Source: a virus. Taken from it: a DNA stretch of 21,703 nucleotides. Of the stretch, positions 14,601 through 21,703 are shown one piece after another. The translations under genes were made by a program, and so were the position numbers. The notes beneath the pieces are model-generated. The model saw only the letters and a program-made list of their open reading frames with translations, made no database searches and was not told where the DNA came from. Location: positions 1-21,703 of IMG/VR virus record IMGVR_UViG_3300017769_000154, one strand, 5' to 3'. Each line of letters starts with the position of its first letter. Within the stretch, counting starts at the first letter, position 1.

Positions 14601-14622
14601 TGCTTGTTACTGAAGTTGCCAT
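11611..14622 (-). CDS. DUF4815-like large baseplate structural protein, 1003 aa
   Basis: Large virion protein of the baseplate rim or fibre-attachment zone. Residues ~20-62 (DYHRILFNSGRALQARELTQ, then MQTIIQKEVARLGNYMFKQG) are the hallmark of DUF4815-type phage proteins: an asparagine/glycine-arginine-alanine-leucine-glutamine helix followed by a second amphipathic helix. The middle is long beta-rich sequence. Around 790-830 a charged helical segment (MSQIRQLERRIQGLEEITTL) may be a short coiled coil. The C-terminus (DPYWKRLGYSTYAAFLKD) is compact. There is no enzymatic motif. AAGGG lies upstream, and the gene begins 9 nt after gp8. In T4, gp10 and gp7 occupy this part of the gene order, but no sequence match to either is evident by eye. 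Confidence 0.82.
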   Translation of the reverse strand: MATSVTSTTFSDVYNDDYTDSADYHRILFNSGRALQARELTQMQTIIQKEVARLGNYMFKQGAIINASGGSLAARDNAIDFIVLSGWSGTAAEFADLVGKTISHSDGLTVRVKAVLTQAEATALTNIGSGVVTPGYTLLVEYVSDNQSGRSVFSAGDTITPEAVWSGSGSITIGSANTPIGRGSLVELPDLNMFANGFFLRADKQLIVLDPYDTQPTATVGYKAVEQVHTVSDDTALYDNSGATLNTTSPGADRYKITLTLVTESVITSADTFIPVMAINNGAAEAIITQDSQTNELGKLLADRTSAISGDFISKDPSGTFACEVSADSADSDFYNIIVSPGIGFVDGYRVQKLEQTVLRVAKPRSTTDDITTQTNQSTNFSLGNYYLLDSVEGNLISLATGGTANLLDSANAIMGTVKIINLDKSFNGTDFDYKVHMADLSFNHNNGSGQNRKMADVRKLSDGSNNLVGTIKAIQGAYSVQDRRSSSLLYPLPKHRPHQAPSSGGTITADVQHTNTALTASSSKITITGTGTVTNPEDWIVIDTTSNLPVEGFVVSNLSGTGADISGGVPIITNGNVYEVLFYEQRTYSVGGRTYNSNVTATGVSLTNNEITVQDEIMVVNSITDTTTSEEIKYKFDIQKDITDTHIGTSKLVLKSGETAPAGTVSYSIDTFTSITANNNVYTRNSYNVPYKAMPTFRSKLGQTYHLERVIDLRFTKQISTDNYIKKAGLPKNNSLINLSEVKYWEPRIDRVYLSKSGNFDVMKGISGYELRVPELPPGSMPLTDIALFPYVKNKKDHRANRANNTGYKMSQIRQLERRIQGLEEITTLTMSELSTKDLTVIDENGLDRYKLGLTVDKFDHNTQSSLNSIEQRALVGKSSNMVTPKVFWNDLNLEYDSNNSAHTLAIGDTVWPVHSEEEYLSQLTVSGPIDANSFTTRRFTGSGRLSPSADAWDVSAVVTDIQGDAEVNRIEHQGNQLEDIDPYWKRLGYSTYAAFLKDNAL

Positions 14623-14631
14623 TTTAAACCC

Positions 14632-15924
14632 TTAAATTTGGAAGATAATCTTAATATCATCATTACTTTCAATTGTTCTATCGATTGCCGCCCTGTTATC
14701 TATATACAGTACTTCACCTGTATGAATATCAACCTCTGGATCGGTAAATGAAGCTATTGTCGCAGATCCACCACTTGTTGAAGTTAGTCCTGCGCCAGTA
14801 GTAAAATTAATAAAACCGGTATCTTCATTTTGGTGATACCATATTCTTAAATTTGCTACGTCGATATAATCTATATATGCTTGCGCTGTCCCACCCGCTT
14901 CTGTTTTTGAAAGCGTGTCATCTATAGCAAAGTTTGTTACAGAATTAACTGTCATATATCTTAATGCTCTTCCGAGCGTATCTGTAAAGTTACTATCACC
15001 TATATAACCATACGGTTGAATGTTTTTATAAATGCCGATTTGGCGATAGTCATTATCTACTACAAGATCTCCTGAACCATTACCAGTAAAATCAACAGAA
15101 GTCATCACAGCACTAACGCGTAAATCATTTTTAGTATCGACACCTAGACCTGCTTTTGGTCCAAAAATTGGAACAATCTCGGCTCCAGATCCCCCACCGC
15201 CAGTAACTGAAATATTAGCATAATCATAACCTTTACCGTATGCTACAGGTAAAACATCTACAATTTGAGAATTAAATAATACTGGTGTAGCAGCAGCTGC
15301 GCTATCTTCATTTCCTATAATATTAATAGTAGGCGTACTGCTATAACCTGAACCTGAATTAAGAATTCTATAACCTAATATTTGTCCAGAATCTGATGCC
15401 GAATCTGCATCATTTACAGGCATATAAGCTGAAGTAACAAAATTTGTAAAGTCTGCATTTGATAGTGTATAAAGATAACGCCATGTGTATCCATCAGACA
15501 TTGTAACAGGAGTTTTTCCTGTATGTACCGGCTTTTGATTTGATACTACAGCTTCACCATTTGCATTTTTGCCTTGTTTTAAACAAACATAAACATTTCT
15601 ATCACTGGTAATTACATAATAGGAAGTTGTTGGATGAGCAGCAATATTATCATTGTAACCACTATAAACAGTATTTGTTATCCACGTATATTTTGGAACT
15701 GTAAATTTAAAATCTGTTCCGACTTTACCTACAGCCTGTACGCTATATCTAAAAAGTCTTTCTTCTCTTTCAGTAACCTCAGGTGTTCTGACAGTGTCAC
15801 TTCCCGTTTGCCACTGCTCAGATTTACCAATAGCAATATAGTATTCATTTGCGCTAGAATCTATGTCATTGTAAATATTTTGAGAAAGCTTTCTTCTTAA
15901 TCTTTCTGTAATAATTGCAGTCAT
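14632..15924 (-). CDS. 8: Baseplate wedge protein gp8
   Basis: Wedge subunit of the T4-type baseplate, a dimer in T4 that binds gp7, gp6 and gp10. Recognised from the N-terminal ITERLRRKLSQNIYNDIDSS...YYIAIGKSEQW, the segment YTWITNTVYSGYND...YYVITSDRNVYVCLKQG, and VHTGKTPVTMSDGYTWRYLYTLSNADFTNF, which is the characteristic gp8 pattern (weekday-like display of Y/W residues followed by P-V-x-x-x-DGYxWxYLYxL). At 430 aa it is longer than T4 gp8 (334 aa), with the extra length in Gly/Ser/Asp-rich beta insertions around residues 190-300. It starts 12 nt after the 153-aa gene with AGGA upstream, and shares its probable late transcript. Confidence 0.88.
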   Translation of the reverse strand: MTAIITERLRRKLSQNIYNDIDSSANEYYIAIGKSEQWQTGSDTVRTPEVTEREERLFRYSVQAVGKVGTDFKFTVPKYTWITNTVYSGYNDNIAAHPTTSYYVITSDRNVYVCLKQGKNANGEAVVSNQKPVHTGKTPVTMSDGYTWRYLYTLSNADFTNFVTSAYMPVNDADSASDSGQILGYRILNSGSGYSSTPTINIIGNEDSAAAATPVLFNSQIVDVLPVAYGKGYDYANISVTGGGGSGAEIVPIFGPKAGLGVDTKNDLRVSAVMTSVDFTGNGSGDLVVDNDYRQIGIYKNIQPYGYIGDSNFTDTLGRALRYMTVNSVTNFAIDDTLSKTEAGGTAQAYIDYIDVANLRIWYHQNEDTGFINFTTGAGLTSTSGGSATIASFTDPEVDIHTGEVLYIDNRAAIDRTIESNDDIKIIFQI

Positions 15925-15936
15925 ATTAAAATCCTG

Positions 15937-16398
15937 TTATGTAGAAGTTACTGTTGTATTTGAAAGGTCTGTGCTTACCATAAACCACTTTGCTGCTGTA
16001 GCCGACCAAACAATAATTGCAGAACCACGAGCTTGTATTGTAAACGACGTTCCACCAGCTGGAGTGCTTATATTAGAACTTGTCGCATTCACGGTAAGTG
16101 TGCCTGCGTTAATGTTAACAAATATTTTTATTTCTCCATCAGCAGAACCGTTTAACATAGTCAACGACTGAGCAGTCGCTTTATTTGAAAATACCAAAGC
16201 ATTTGAAGTTATAGATTCACTTCCTGTATATAGTACAGGACTAAATGAAGCAGCAGCGAATCTAACTGATCCGACAGCAGATTGAGTTAAATTATATAGC
16301 TCATCAAAGTTATCATTAATTTTGTCACCCGCAGTCCTTAACGGATCACCAGTTCCATCGTTAGCTGTAGAGCCTAAATTTAAAGATTGCTTTGCCAT
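15937..16398 (-). CDS. Small fibre-like structural protein, 153 aa
   Basis: Probable virion protein. The N-terminal 37 residues (LNLGSTANDGTGDPLRTAGD, then KINDNFDELY) are a well-known module at the baseplate-proximal end of many phage fibre and tail proteins, found here on a short protein. The rest is beta-rich with an alternating pattern ending in GSAIIVWSATAAKWFMVST, a strand pair typical of small capping or head domains. No cysteine, no enzymatic motif. It lies between the gp7-position gene and gp8 and is the first gene after an exact late octamer, with AAGGT upstream. T4 has no obvious counterpart at this place, so it may be a short tail-fibre or wedge accessory protein. Confidence 0.75.
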   Translation of the reverse strand: MAKQSLNLGSTANDGTGDPLRTAGDKINDNFDELYNLTQSAVGSVRFAAASFSPVLYTGSESITSNALVFSNKATAQSLTMLNGSADGEIKIFVNINAGTLTVNATSSNISTPAGGTSFTIQARGSAIIVWSATAAKWFMVSTDLSNTTVTST

Positions 16399-16424
16399 GA
16401 TTTACCTTTTGATTTGATTAGTGT

Positions 16425-16432
16425 TATTTATA
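16425..16432 (-). promoter_or_regulatory. T4-type late promoter before the 153-aa gene
   Basis: Exact TATAAATA on the minus strand, followed by A, in the 38-nt gap after the 362-aa gene. It would start transcription about 20 nt before the ATG at 16398 and drive 153 aa-gp8-1003 aa. Confidence 0.78.
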
Positions 16433-16436
16433 TTAG

Positions 16437-17525
16437 TTATTGGTGTCGATCTTTGTCAAACGTATCAAAGATTGTATTACTCAACAACATATCGCTATCA
16501 TCGAGAGTTGCGCCATCAACATCTAAGAATTCTTGTAGCGTAGCATAGTTATCAGCGATATTACCAATAAGTGTTGCTGATTCCACTCTTTGTGTTTTAT
16601 AAACATCAAAGAATCCAGTAGAACTACTATCGTTCTGATAAACAATTTCATTATATTGAGAGCCAGTATTGATAGTTGAAGTAGCACTATCCGCAAACGC
16701 AAAGTTACCTGATTCATAACCAACGTCAGCAGAATCATAAACATATGTTGTTGGGTTATAATAACTAGTTCCAAGTGATACTATCGCTGAAGATATTACA
16801 TTAGTTACAACCGTAACTTCTGGAACAATATCAGGCATTTCTGGATCTACTAGTCCTGCATAAGAATATGCATCTTTACCGACTTGATCATTTACCGAAA
16901 CAATTTGCACTGTGCCTTCTAAATACATTCCTGCCGGATGTGCAAATAATTTATAATTATCAATCCATGTAGTTACGTTTAGACCAGCTTTAATTAAAAT
17001 AGCTAATTCTTGAAATAATTTATCATTAGTTATTTTGCCGCCAGTTGGTCCTATTACTAAAGAGGTTGATTCTAAAACACCGTCTTCATTTTTTACTGAT
17101 TGCTGAGTTTTAAGTATTTGTTCTCTCGGATACGTAACATCAACATCAATATTATAAAATGCCCTGAAAAACTGTTGAATACCATATAAACTACCTTTGG
17201 ATCTATATAAGGTATTTGAAAACTTTGCAGCTTCTCTTTTGTTAAACCACCCTTGGAAGTAAGCTTTTCCTAATAATAATTCATCTTCTAAAAATTCTAA
17301 TAAAGAATCATCTATTTCCGTTACATCACGAGTTCTATTTAATTTTTGAATTCTATCATTAGGCTCATTTTCTTGTATTAAAAACTCGTAATAAGCCTCT
17401 AATAAAGCAATAAGTTTTGGATAATCCGATAAAAAATGAGCAGGTACTACATTATTAATCTCTGCCATATGCAGATTAAGCTCGCGCCTATTATTATCAG
17501 TAAGAGTTTTATCTAAATATGACAT
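16437..17525 (-). CDS. Wedge-like structural protein at the gp7 position, 362 aa
   Basis: Probable baseplate wedge protein. The N-terminal ~150 residues are acidic and helical: VPAHFLSDYPKLIALLEAYY, then LLEFLEDELLLGKAYFQGWF, then ANTLYRSKGS-type sequence (here FSNTLYRSKGSLYGIQQFFR) and FYNIDVDVTYPRE. This FL-x-x-DYPKL-x-x-x-LEAYYEFL pattern recurs in marine T4-like phages and related myovirus baseplate genes of unknown function. The C-terminal third is Ser/Asp/Thr-rich and low in complexity. It directly follows gp6 (5-nt gap), where T4 has gp7 (1032 aa), but it is far shorter, so it would be a reduced or unrelated replacement. The ribosome site is weak, and translation may rely on ribosomes leaving gp6. 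Confidence 0.75.
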   Translation of the reverse strand: MSYLDKTLTDNNRRELNLHMAEINNVVPAHFLSDYPKLIALLEAYYEFLIQENEPNDRIQKLNRTRDVTEIDDSLLEFLEDELLLGKAYFQGWFNKREAAKFSNTLYRSKGSLYGIQQFFRAFYNIDVDVTYPREQILKTQQSVKNEDGVLESTSLVIGPTGGKITNDKLFQELAILIKAGLNVTTWIDNYKLFAHPAGMYLEGTVQIVSVNDQVGKDAYSYAGLVDPEMPDIVPEVTVVTNVISSAIVSLGTSYYNPTTYVYDSADVGYESGNFAFADSATSTINTGSQYNEIVYQNDSSSTGFFDVYKTQRVESATLIGNIADNYATLQEFLDVDGATLDDSDMLLSNTIFDTFDKDRHQ

Positions 17526-17530
17526 TTTTA

Positions 17531-19537
17531 TTAATTTTCGGCTGATGTAGTAATTGCATTAACTATTGAATCGGCTTCATCGTATTGAATTATATTATTA
17601 CGTGTAGGAACTATAGCACTTTGATTTGCCGGTAAAACAGATATTTTAATATAATTTACATTTCCAACTAATGCTGTAGGATTAAAATAGTTTATTGTAA
17701 TAGTGTCATTTGAAAATGAACCTATATTGTCAACAAGAACATTTCCGTTATCAGCAACAATTTGTAAAGTATTAGAACTAAATTTATTTTTTATGGTGCA
17801 AGTCTGTCCTGAAAATGTGAATATAGATGACGTCACAATATAAACATCATCATCAGAAACAGCAATGTTATTTGGATATCTTAAAGTAGTGCTAGTACTA
17901 TTATCTACTGCAGTCAATGCAGTTCTAATAGCATTAAAACTTAATGACGAATATGTGCTTAGACCTGTATTGTAAATTAAGTTTGCAGCATCATTATATT
18001 TATTTTTTGAAACAGCGATTACTACTTTAGTCATTAAATCATCTGGCAAAGCTAAAATATCAGTAATATCATTATTAATTGTTCGTATTAATGTTGGTGC
18101 TGTTGGCACAAATCTTTTTTGCATTTTTACTGTTTGACGGCTAGATAATATAGATGGATCAACATCATCAACAATAGTTAAAACTGGAGAGCGTCTAAAC
18201 GCTTCATTAAACTTACCAGTATTGTTAGTAAAGTATTCTGCAATTTTAGAAGCTGTTTTTGTTTTTAATCCATTTTTTGATAATGATGTCTGATTTGGAT
18301 TATATTGAAAGCTTGTTTCTAATTGAATAAATGTGATTTCTGGATCTACGAACCTGAGTCTAAACGAAATAACTTGTAATTGATTTGCTAGTTCTATAAT
18401 AGATGTTTTTATACTTCTTTGAATAGCTCTTGATATATCATCATCAAACACTATAGAAACATAAACAGCTCCAAATTCTGGATCTAAATTATCTTCTCCA
18501 CCCCATGAAGAAATATCATTAATATAATTAGAAAAATTCTTTAAAATTAATGCAGAATAATCTTCATTTGTTACCATTCTATTTTGAGATGCGTATTGAA
18601 ATGGTGCATTTTTTCTAATAGATTCGATAGTTTCAGATTCACCGCCGCCTGTTGAAATAGTTTGTGTTACCACTTTTAATGTAGTATTAATAGTGCCTGA
18701 TACAAAGTTAATTTGCGGATCGAATCTACTTGCATTGTTTGCAGTTTCACCGGAAGAAGCCAAGTAATTTACAACTATTCTATTACCAGCCTTTGGAGAT
18801 ACGCCAAACGTTTCACCATCACCAAATGATAGTTCAAAAAATCCGTTTGGTGATTCTTTTAAAATGTAAACAGCAGTGTTATCATCGATTTTACTAGCTT
18901 GATTAATGTTGATATAAGGAACCTCTTCAGTACTAGAAGCATCTGGATAGACTTCGACAGACACGGTTGAAGTGTCTAGTTGTGTATCAGGAATTATATA
19001 AACAGGATTATCGGCATATTCACCTACATAAAATGTTTTAGTTCTAAATGTTCCTTCAAATAAGTCAATTGAAGTACTTCCATCTAAACCATTAAATTCA
19101 TAAAATCCAGCACCATTATCAGAAGCAGTAAAGTTATCAATAGTTTGAAATACGTATGATACTCCATCCACATCAGCGTTAAACCTAGTAAATTTAGGTA
19201 AAGTGACAGAACCAGGAGCACCTGCAGCATTAGTATTAAAAGATATTTTTACTGATGCTTTTGCCGCTGTTTTAGATCTAGGTATATATCCAATACCTTC
19301 TGCCAAGGAAACAACAGAACTTCTGAGTTGTGCAGTACTTAAAAATGATTCATTCAGGGCAAAGTTTGCAATCAAAGAATTCATATGTGTGTTATATGCC
19401 AACACATCTAGAAGGTTTGATAACCCAGAAGTTTCGAAGTTATAGTCTTGAAACTCTTCTTTATTTGCTAAAAACTTTTTTAAATTGTTTTTAATATTGT
19501 CAAAATCTAGTGCTGTAGATCTAATTGTAGTAGCCAT
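17531..19537 (-). CDS. 6: Baseplate wedge protein gp6 (baseplate J family)
   Basis: Central wedge subunit; in T4, gp6 dimers form the inner ring of the baseplate and link wedges together. The N-terminus (IRSTALDFDNIKNNLKKFL, FQDYNFETSGLSNLLDVLAY, NTHMNSLIANFALNESFL, RSSVVSLAEGIGYIPRS) is the diagnostic gp6 start. FELSFGDGETFG at ~234-245 and the segment GGGESETIESIRKNAPFQYA (297-316) with NRMVTNEDYSALI are the baseplate-J core motifs. The 668-aa length is close to T4 gp6 (660 aa). It begins two bases after the gp25 stop codon ends, with AAGG upstream. Intact, no frameshift. Confidence 0.93.
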   Translation of the reverse strand: MATTIRSTALDFDNIKNNLKKFLANKEEFQDYNFETSGLSNLLDVLAYNTHMNSLIANFALNESFLSTAQLRSSVVSLAEGIGYIPRSKTAAKASVKISFNTNAAGAPGSVTLPKFTRFNADVDGVSYVFQTIDNFTASDNGAGFYEFNGLDGSTSIDLFEGTFRTKTFYVGEYADNPVYIIPDTQLDTSTVSVEVYPDASSTEEVPYININQASKIDDNTAVYILKESPNGFFELSFGDGETFGVSPKAGNRIVVNYLASSGETANNASRFDPQINFVSGTINTTLKVVTQTISTGGGESETIESIRKNAPFQYASQNRMVTNEDYSALILKNFSNYINDISSWGGEDNLDPEFGAVYVSIVFDDDISRAIQRSIKTSIIELANQLQVISFRLRFVDPEITFIQLETSFQYNPNQTSLSKNGLKTKTASKIAEYFTNNTGKFNEAFRRSPVLTIVDDVDPSILSSRQTVKMQKRFVPTAPTLIRTINNDITDILALPDDLMTKVVIAVSKNKYNDAANLIYNTGLSTYSSLSFNAIRTALTAVDNSTSTTLRYPNNIAVSDDDVYIVTSSIFTFSGQTCTIKNKFSSNTLQIVADNGNVLVDNIGSFSNDTITINYFNPTALVGNVNYIKISVLPANQSAIVPTRNNIIQYDEADSIVNAITTSAEN

Positions 19538-19538
19538 G

Positions 19539-19985
19539 TTATCTGAGCCTTGATACTGTAGTTGTTAAACTTGATATTTCATCTGTACTAATGACCTTAA
19601 ATTCAACAGTGACAGAAATGCTATTTTGATCTGGCAAAACATTTACTAAAACATCGATAACCTCAGCGCGAGGCTCGTACACTTCTATAGCATTTATAAT
19701 ATCGTCTCTAATTTCGTCTTCGGTTTCATCATAAGCCAGTTCAAATAAATATTTTGTTATGTCTGAACCAAAGAGAGGAGAAAACGGTCTTTCATATTTG
19801 TTAGTCAAAAGCAAAGTTTTTACTGCTTGTTTGACTGCAGCAACATCTTTTTTCTTGTAAATATCACCATTATCTGGTTTAGCTTCAAATAGAAGATCAA
19901 TGTCAATATATGGCTTAGATCTAGAATTTAAAAGACTAGAAGTAAGATTACCATCTTCCCTTGATAAAGCTCTAAATGTTGCCAT
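19539..19985 (-). CDS. 25: Baseplate wedge protein gp25 (GPW/gp25 family)
   Basis: Inner baseplate protein that, with gp6 and gp53, forms the core bundle and primes sheath assembly in contractile tails. Recognised by YIDIDLLFEAKPDNGDIYKK, TNKYERPFSPLFGSDITKYL (residues 61-80), EIRDDIINAIEVYEPRAEV, and the final strand pair ISVTVEFKVISTDE. At 148 aa the length is close to T4 gp25 (132 aa). It is the first gene after an exact late promoter octamer, with AGAGAG as a moderate ribosome site, and sits between the hub and gp6 as in cyanophage-type baseplate clusters. Confidence 0.94.
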   Translation of the reverse strand: MATFRALSREDGNLTSSLLNSRSKPYIDIDLLFEAKPDNGDIYKKKDVAAVKQAVKTLLLTNKYERPFSPLFGSDITKYLFELAYDETEDEIRDDIINAIEVYEPRAEVIDVLVNVLPDQNSISVTVEFKVISTDEISSLTTTVSRLR

Positions 19986-20007
19986 TATTTTGTTCTCTCT
20001 TTCTACT

Positions 20008-20015
20008 TATTTATA
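20008..20015 (-). promoter_or_regulatory. T4-type late promoter before gp25
   Basis: Exact TATAAATA on the minus strand, followed by A, in the 46-nt gap between the hub and gp25. The start point would be ~15-20 nt before the gp25 ATG at 19985. It would drive gp25-gp6-362 aa. Confidence 0.78.
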
Positions 20016-20031
20016 ATCAAAATCAGGTGAT

Positions 20032-21702
20032 CTAATTATTCAATATCTCAACCAATTCGTCTTGGGATTGCAATTGATTATTGAAATGTGTTTCTACTTT
20101 TCTATTATATCTAGCAGAAAAAGTTTCATCAAGTTCTGGCATGATTAAAATTATTTGTGCTCGTAATTTGCCTGTAGGATCAACTGTATCATATGACAAA
20201 ATCATTTTTTCAAAGTTTACCGTGTCTTTCCAGAATTCGGCTAAATCAAAAGTATCAGCAATAGCCAGTTCACCGCTTTCATTAAATAATTCATAAACTA
20301 TTGCTCTGCCTTTAGACTTTAAATCGTTTATACTATTTGCTGATATTATCTCCTTCGGGCCAGGTCTGTAAACACCTTCAGCAACATCCAATTTATAATT
20401 TTTAAATGCGCCATTATTTAATTGAATAGATCTTATTAGAACAGCTTGAGGATAAAGGTTACGAGCAATCTGTTTTAAAGCAGTTTGATCTTTAATAAAA
20501 TCAATGTTAGTAGGATCGTTTGTAGCACCAAAGAATCGGCCCAATGTAACACCAGGTGCTAATTTAGTTGCAGAGGTCAATTTATCTTTTGTGTTTGGAT
20601 TATAAAAAGGATCTGGTAGTATATTTGTTGGTTCAACTCTTACCGGAAGAAATGGGTCAACAGCAGAATTAGTTGTTACTTGGCCAATCCTGGTTTGACC
20701 AAATTTAGGTGATGAGTTTCCGGTGATTGACCTACCAATAGCTGGCGGTGAAGCATTAAAATAGTTTGTAGACAATAACCCTTCAGAAATAACAGAGCTA
20801 ATATATTTAGAATTTGATCTATTTTTTTCATCTCTGAGTTTAGATCTTACTTGACCAGTTGTTTGATCTACAGTATCAATACCATCATACGCAGTAGATT
20901 TATCAATAAAGTTTTTAAGGAAACTACCTACATCAATAAGAATTTTTCTTATTCCTGTGTCTGGCTCGCTTAAATCTTCAGTGATTGCTGCTGGAGTCGG
21001 TTTAGTAATACTAGGTGTTCCATCACCTGAAACACTAAAACTATGACTTGAACCAGGATCTGTATCAGTTCCGCCTGATACTGCATTTTGTGCAGTTCCG
21101 TCTAAATCGCCAGTAAACTTTGATGCTGTAACACCTTTTTCGAATATAGCACCATTACCGCTATACAACATTCCAGTGCTACCTATAACTCCTGAAGCTC
21201 CCCAAATATCTAATGATGTTGCTCTAATATCTAAATCTGGAGTTGACATAATACTTCTAGATTCTGAAGTAATAGTAGATATTCCACTAGAAAAGTAATT
21301 AGCATCACCATCAATATTATTACTGAATGTACCTTTTACATTATGTGAATGCCCACCTAAAAATGTATCAGTGACTTGTTGAGTTACAGTAGTAGAATAA
21401 CCACCTCTTATGATTTGCCCGACATTGCCATTTACTGTTTTTCTATCTGAACCTAATATTGTTTCTGTTCTATTTCTAGTTTTTACGGTAATATTACCTG
21501 CAACATCATAGTTTAAATCACCAGTGACTTTAACGTTTAAATCACCTTTATATACTAAATTAGCATTACCTTCAACAATAACCGTTTGATCATCACCACT
21601 AATTTCTATTTTTGATCCTTTAGATGATACTATTACTGTACCATCCGGGCGTAAATCAATACCTGAACCTTCTTTATGATTAATTAAAATTCTTTCACCT
21701 GA
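20032..21702 (-). CDS. 5: Baseplate hub/spike protein gp5-like, 5' end outside window
   Basis: C-terminal 556 residues of the central spike that pierces the cell envelope. The frame is open to the right edge; the ATG at 21247-21249 is internal, because uninterrupted coding sequence of the same protein precedes it. Visible residues ~40-150 are a gp5C-type beta-helix: glycines at 45, 53, 61 and 69 are exactly eight apart (VxGxxxxx octads), followed by GGHSHNV and further beta rungs. A linker (~205-375) and a domain at ~380-530 follow, with the motifs LAPGVTLGRFFG, KGRAIVYEL and FEKMILSYD. These resemble the landmarks of phage M15 peptidase domains, without the histidine/aspartate zinc ligands. 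The lysozyme part of T4 gp5, if present, would lie outside the window. Confidence 0.85.
   Translation of the reverse strand, partial: SGERILINHKEGSGIDLRPDGTVIVSSKGSKIEISGDDQTVIVEGNANLVYKGDLNVKVTGDLNYDVAGNITVKTRNRTETILGSDRKTVNGNVGQIIRGGYSTTVTQQVTDTFLGGHSHNVKGTFSNNIDGDANYFSSGISTITSESRSIMSTPDLDIRATSLDIWGASGVIGSTGMLYSGNGAIFEKGVTASKFTGDLDGTAQNAVSGGTDTDPGSSHSFSVSGDGTPSITKPTPAAITEDLSEPDTGIRKILIDVGSFLKNFIDKSTAYDGIDTVDQTTGQVRSKLRDEKNRSNSKYISSVISEGLLSTNYFNASPPAIGRSITGNSSPKFGQTRIGQVTTNSAVDPFLPVRVEPTNILPDPFYNPNTKDKLTSATKLAPGVTLGRFFGATNDPTNIDFIKDQTALKQIARNLYPQAVLIRSIQLNNGAFKNYKLDVAEGVYRPGPKEIISANSINDLKSKGRAIVYELFNESGELAIADTFDLAEFWKDTVNFEKMILSYDTVDPTGKLRAQIILIMPELDETFSARYNRKVETHFNNQLQSQDELVEILNN
20110..20562 (-). 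other. Degenerate M15 peptidase-like domain of the hub protein
   Basis: Coding region for the last ~150 residues before the hub's C-terminus. LAPGVTLGRFFG is like the LSPNFTLGxL entry of phage M15 domains, KGRAIVYEL stands where SxHxxGxAxD is expected, and FEKMILSYD is like FDQLILEY. The region that normally carries the terminal HxH reads AQIILIMPE. An inactive binding domain is therefore more likely than an enzyme. Assigned by eye from motif order only. Confidence 0.45.
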
Positions 21703-21703
21703 T

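Noticed and set aside
20032-21249. Reading the rightmost gene as a complete 405-aa protein starting at 21249
   Set aside because: The frame stays open to the window edge, and the upstream 151 codons encode the octad beta-helix of a gp5-type spike, so this Met is internal.

Overview
The window is a block of virion-structure genes from a tailed phage of the T4 superfamily (contractile-tail myovirus type). Every credible gene lies on the minus strand, so transcription runs from the high-coordinate end to the low-coordinate end. The DNA is AT-rich, genes abut or overlap by one base, and the proteins read as a T4-type baseplate followed by host-recognition fibres. The gene order (hub gp5, gp25, gp6, an unassigned wedge-like protein, a small fibre-like protein, gp8, a DUF4815-like giant protein, then fibres) and the fibre motifs resemble those of marine T4-like phages such as cyanophages and pelagiphages. 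The host itself cannot be read from the sequence.

Region by region, in the direction of transcription. (1) 21702-20032: C-terminal 556 residues of a gp5-like hub/spike protein, with a triple-stranded beta-helix of octad repeats and then a domain that looks like a degenerate M15 peptidase fold. (2) 19985-16437: gp25, gp6 (baseplate J) and a 362-aa wedge-like protein at the gp7 position. (3) 16398-11611: a 153-aa protein with a phage-fibre N-terminal motif, gp8, and a 1003-aa DUF4815-like protein. (4) 11566-4088: two baseplate-periphery proteins (368 and 567 aa), a 70-aa coiled-coil protein, a 936-aa fibre with a cysteine-studded YadA-like beta-roll, a 400-aa polyglycine-rich adhesin directly after it (gp37/gp38-like arrangement), and an unrecognised 150-aa helical protein. 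(5) 3997-1: a 118-aa beta-sandwich protein, a 77-aa small protein, a 480-aa fibre and a second cysteine-studded YadA-like fibre that runs off the left edge.

Regulation: an exact T4-type late promoter octamer (TATAAATA, minus strand) sits in four of the five intergenic gaps of 38 nt or more, and a hairpin occupies the fifth. A further exact copy lies inside the 70-aa gene, upstream of the 936-aa fibre. This divides the block into late units: hub (from outside); gp25-gp6-362 aa; 153 aa-gp8-1003 aa; 368-567-70-936-400-150; and 118-77-480 plus the partial fibre. Five junctions use a TAATG stop/start overlap, implying translational coupling.

The genes fit one assembly: hub and spike at the centre, gp25/gp6/gp8 wedges around it, DUF4815-type proteins at the periphery, and three fibre/adhesin sets that share sequence modules. 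No tRNA, integrase, transposase, CRISPR array or non-structural gene was found. The most unusual observations are the cysteine columns confined to the beta-rolls of both fibres, the degenerate M15-like tail on the hub, and module sharing among the three fibres.
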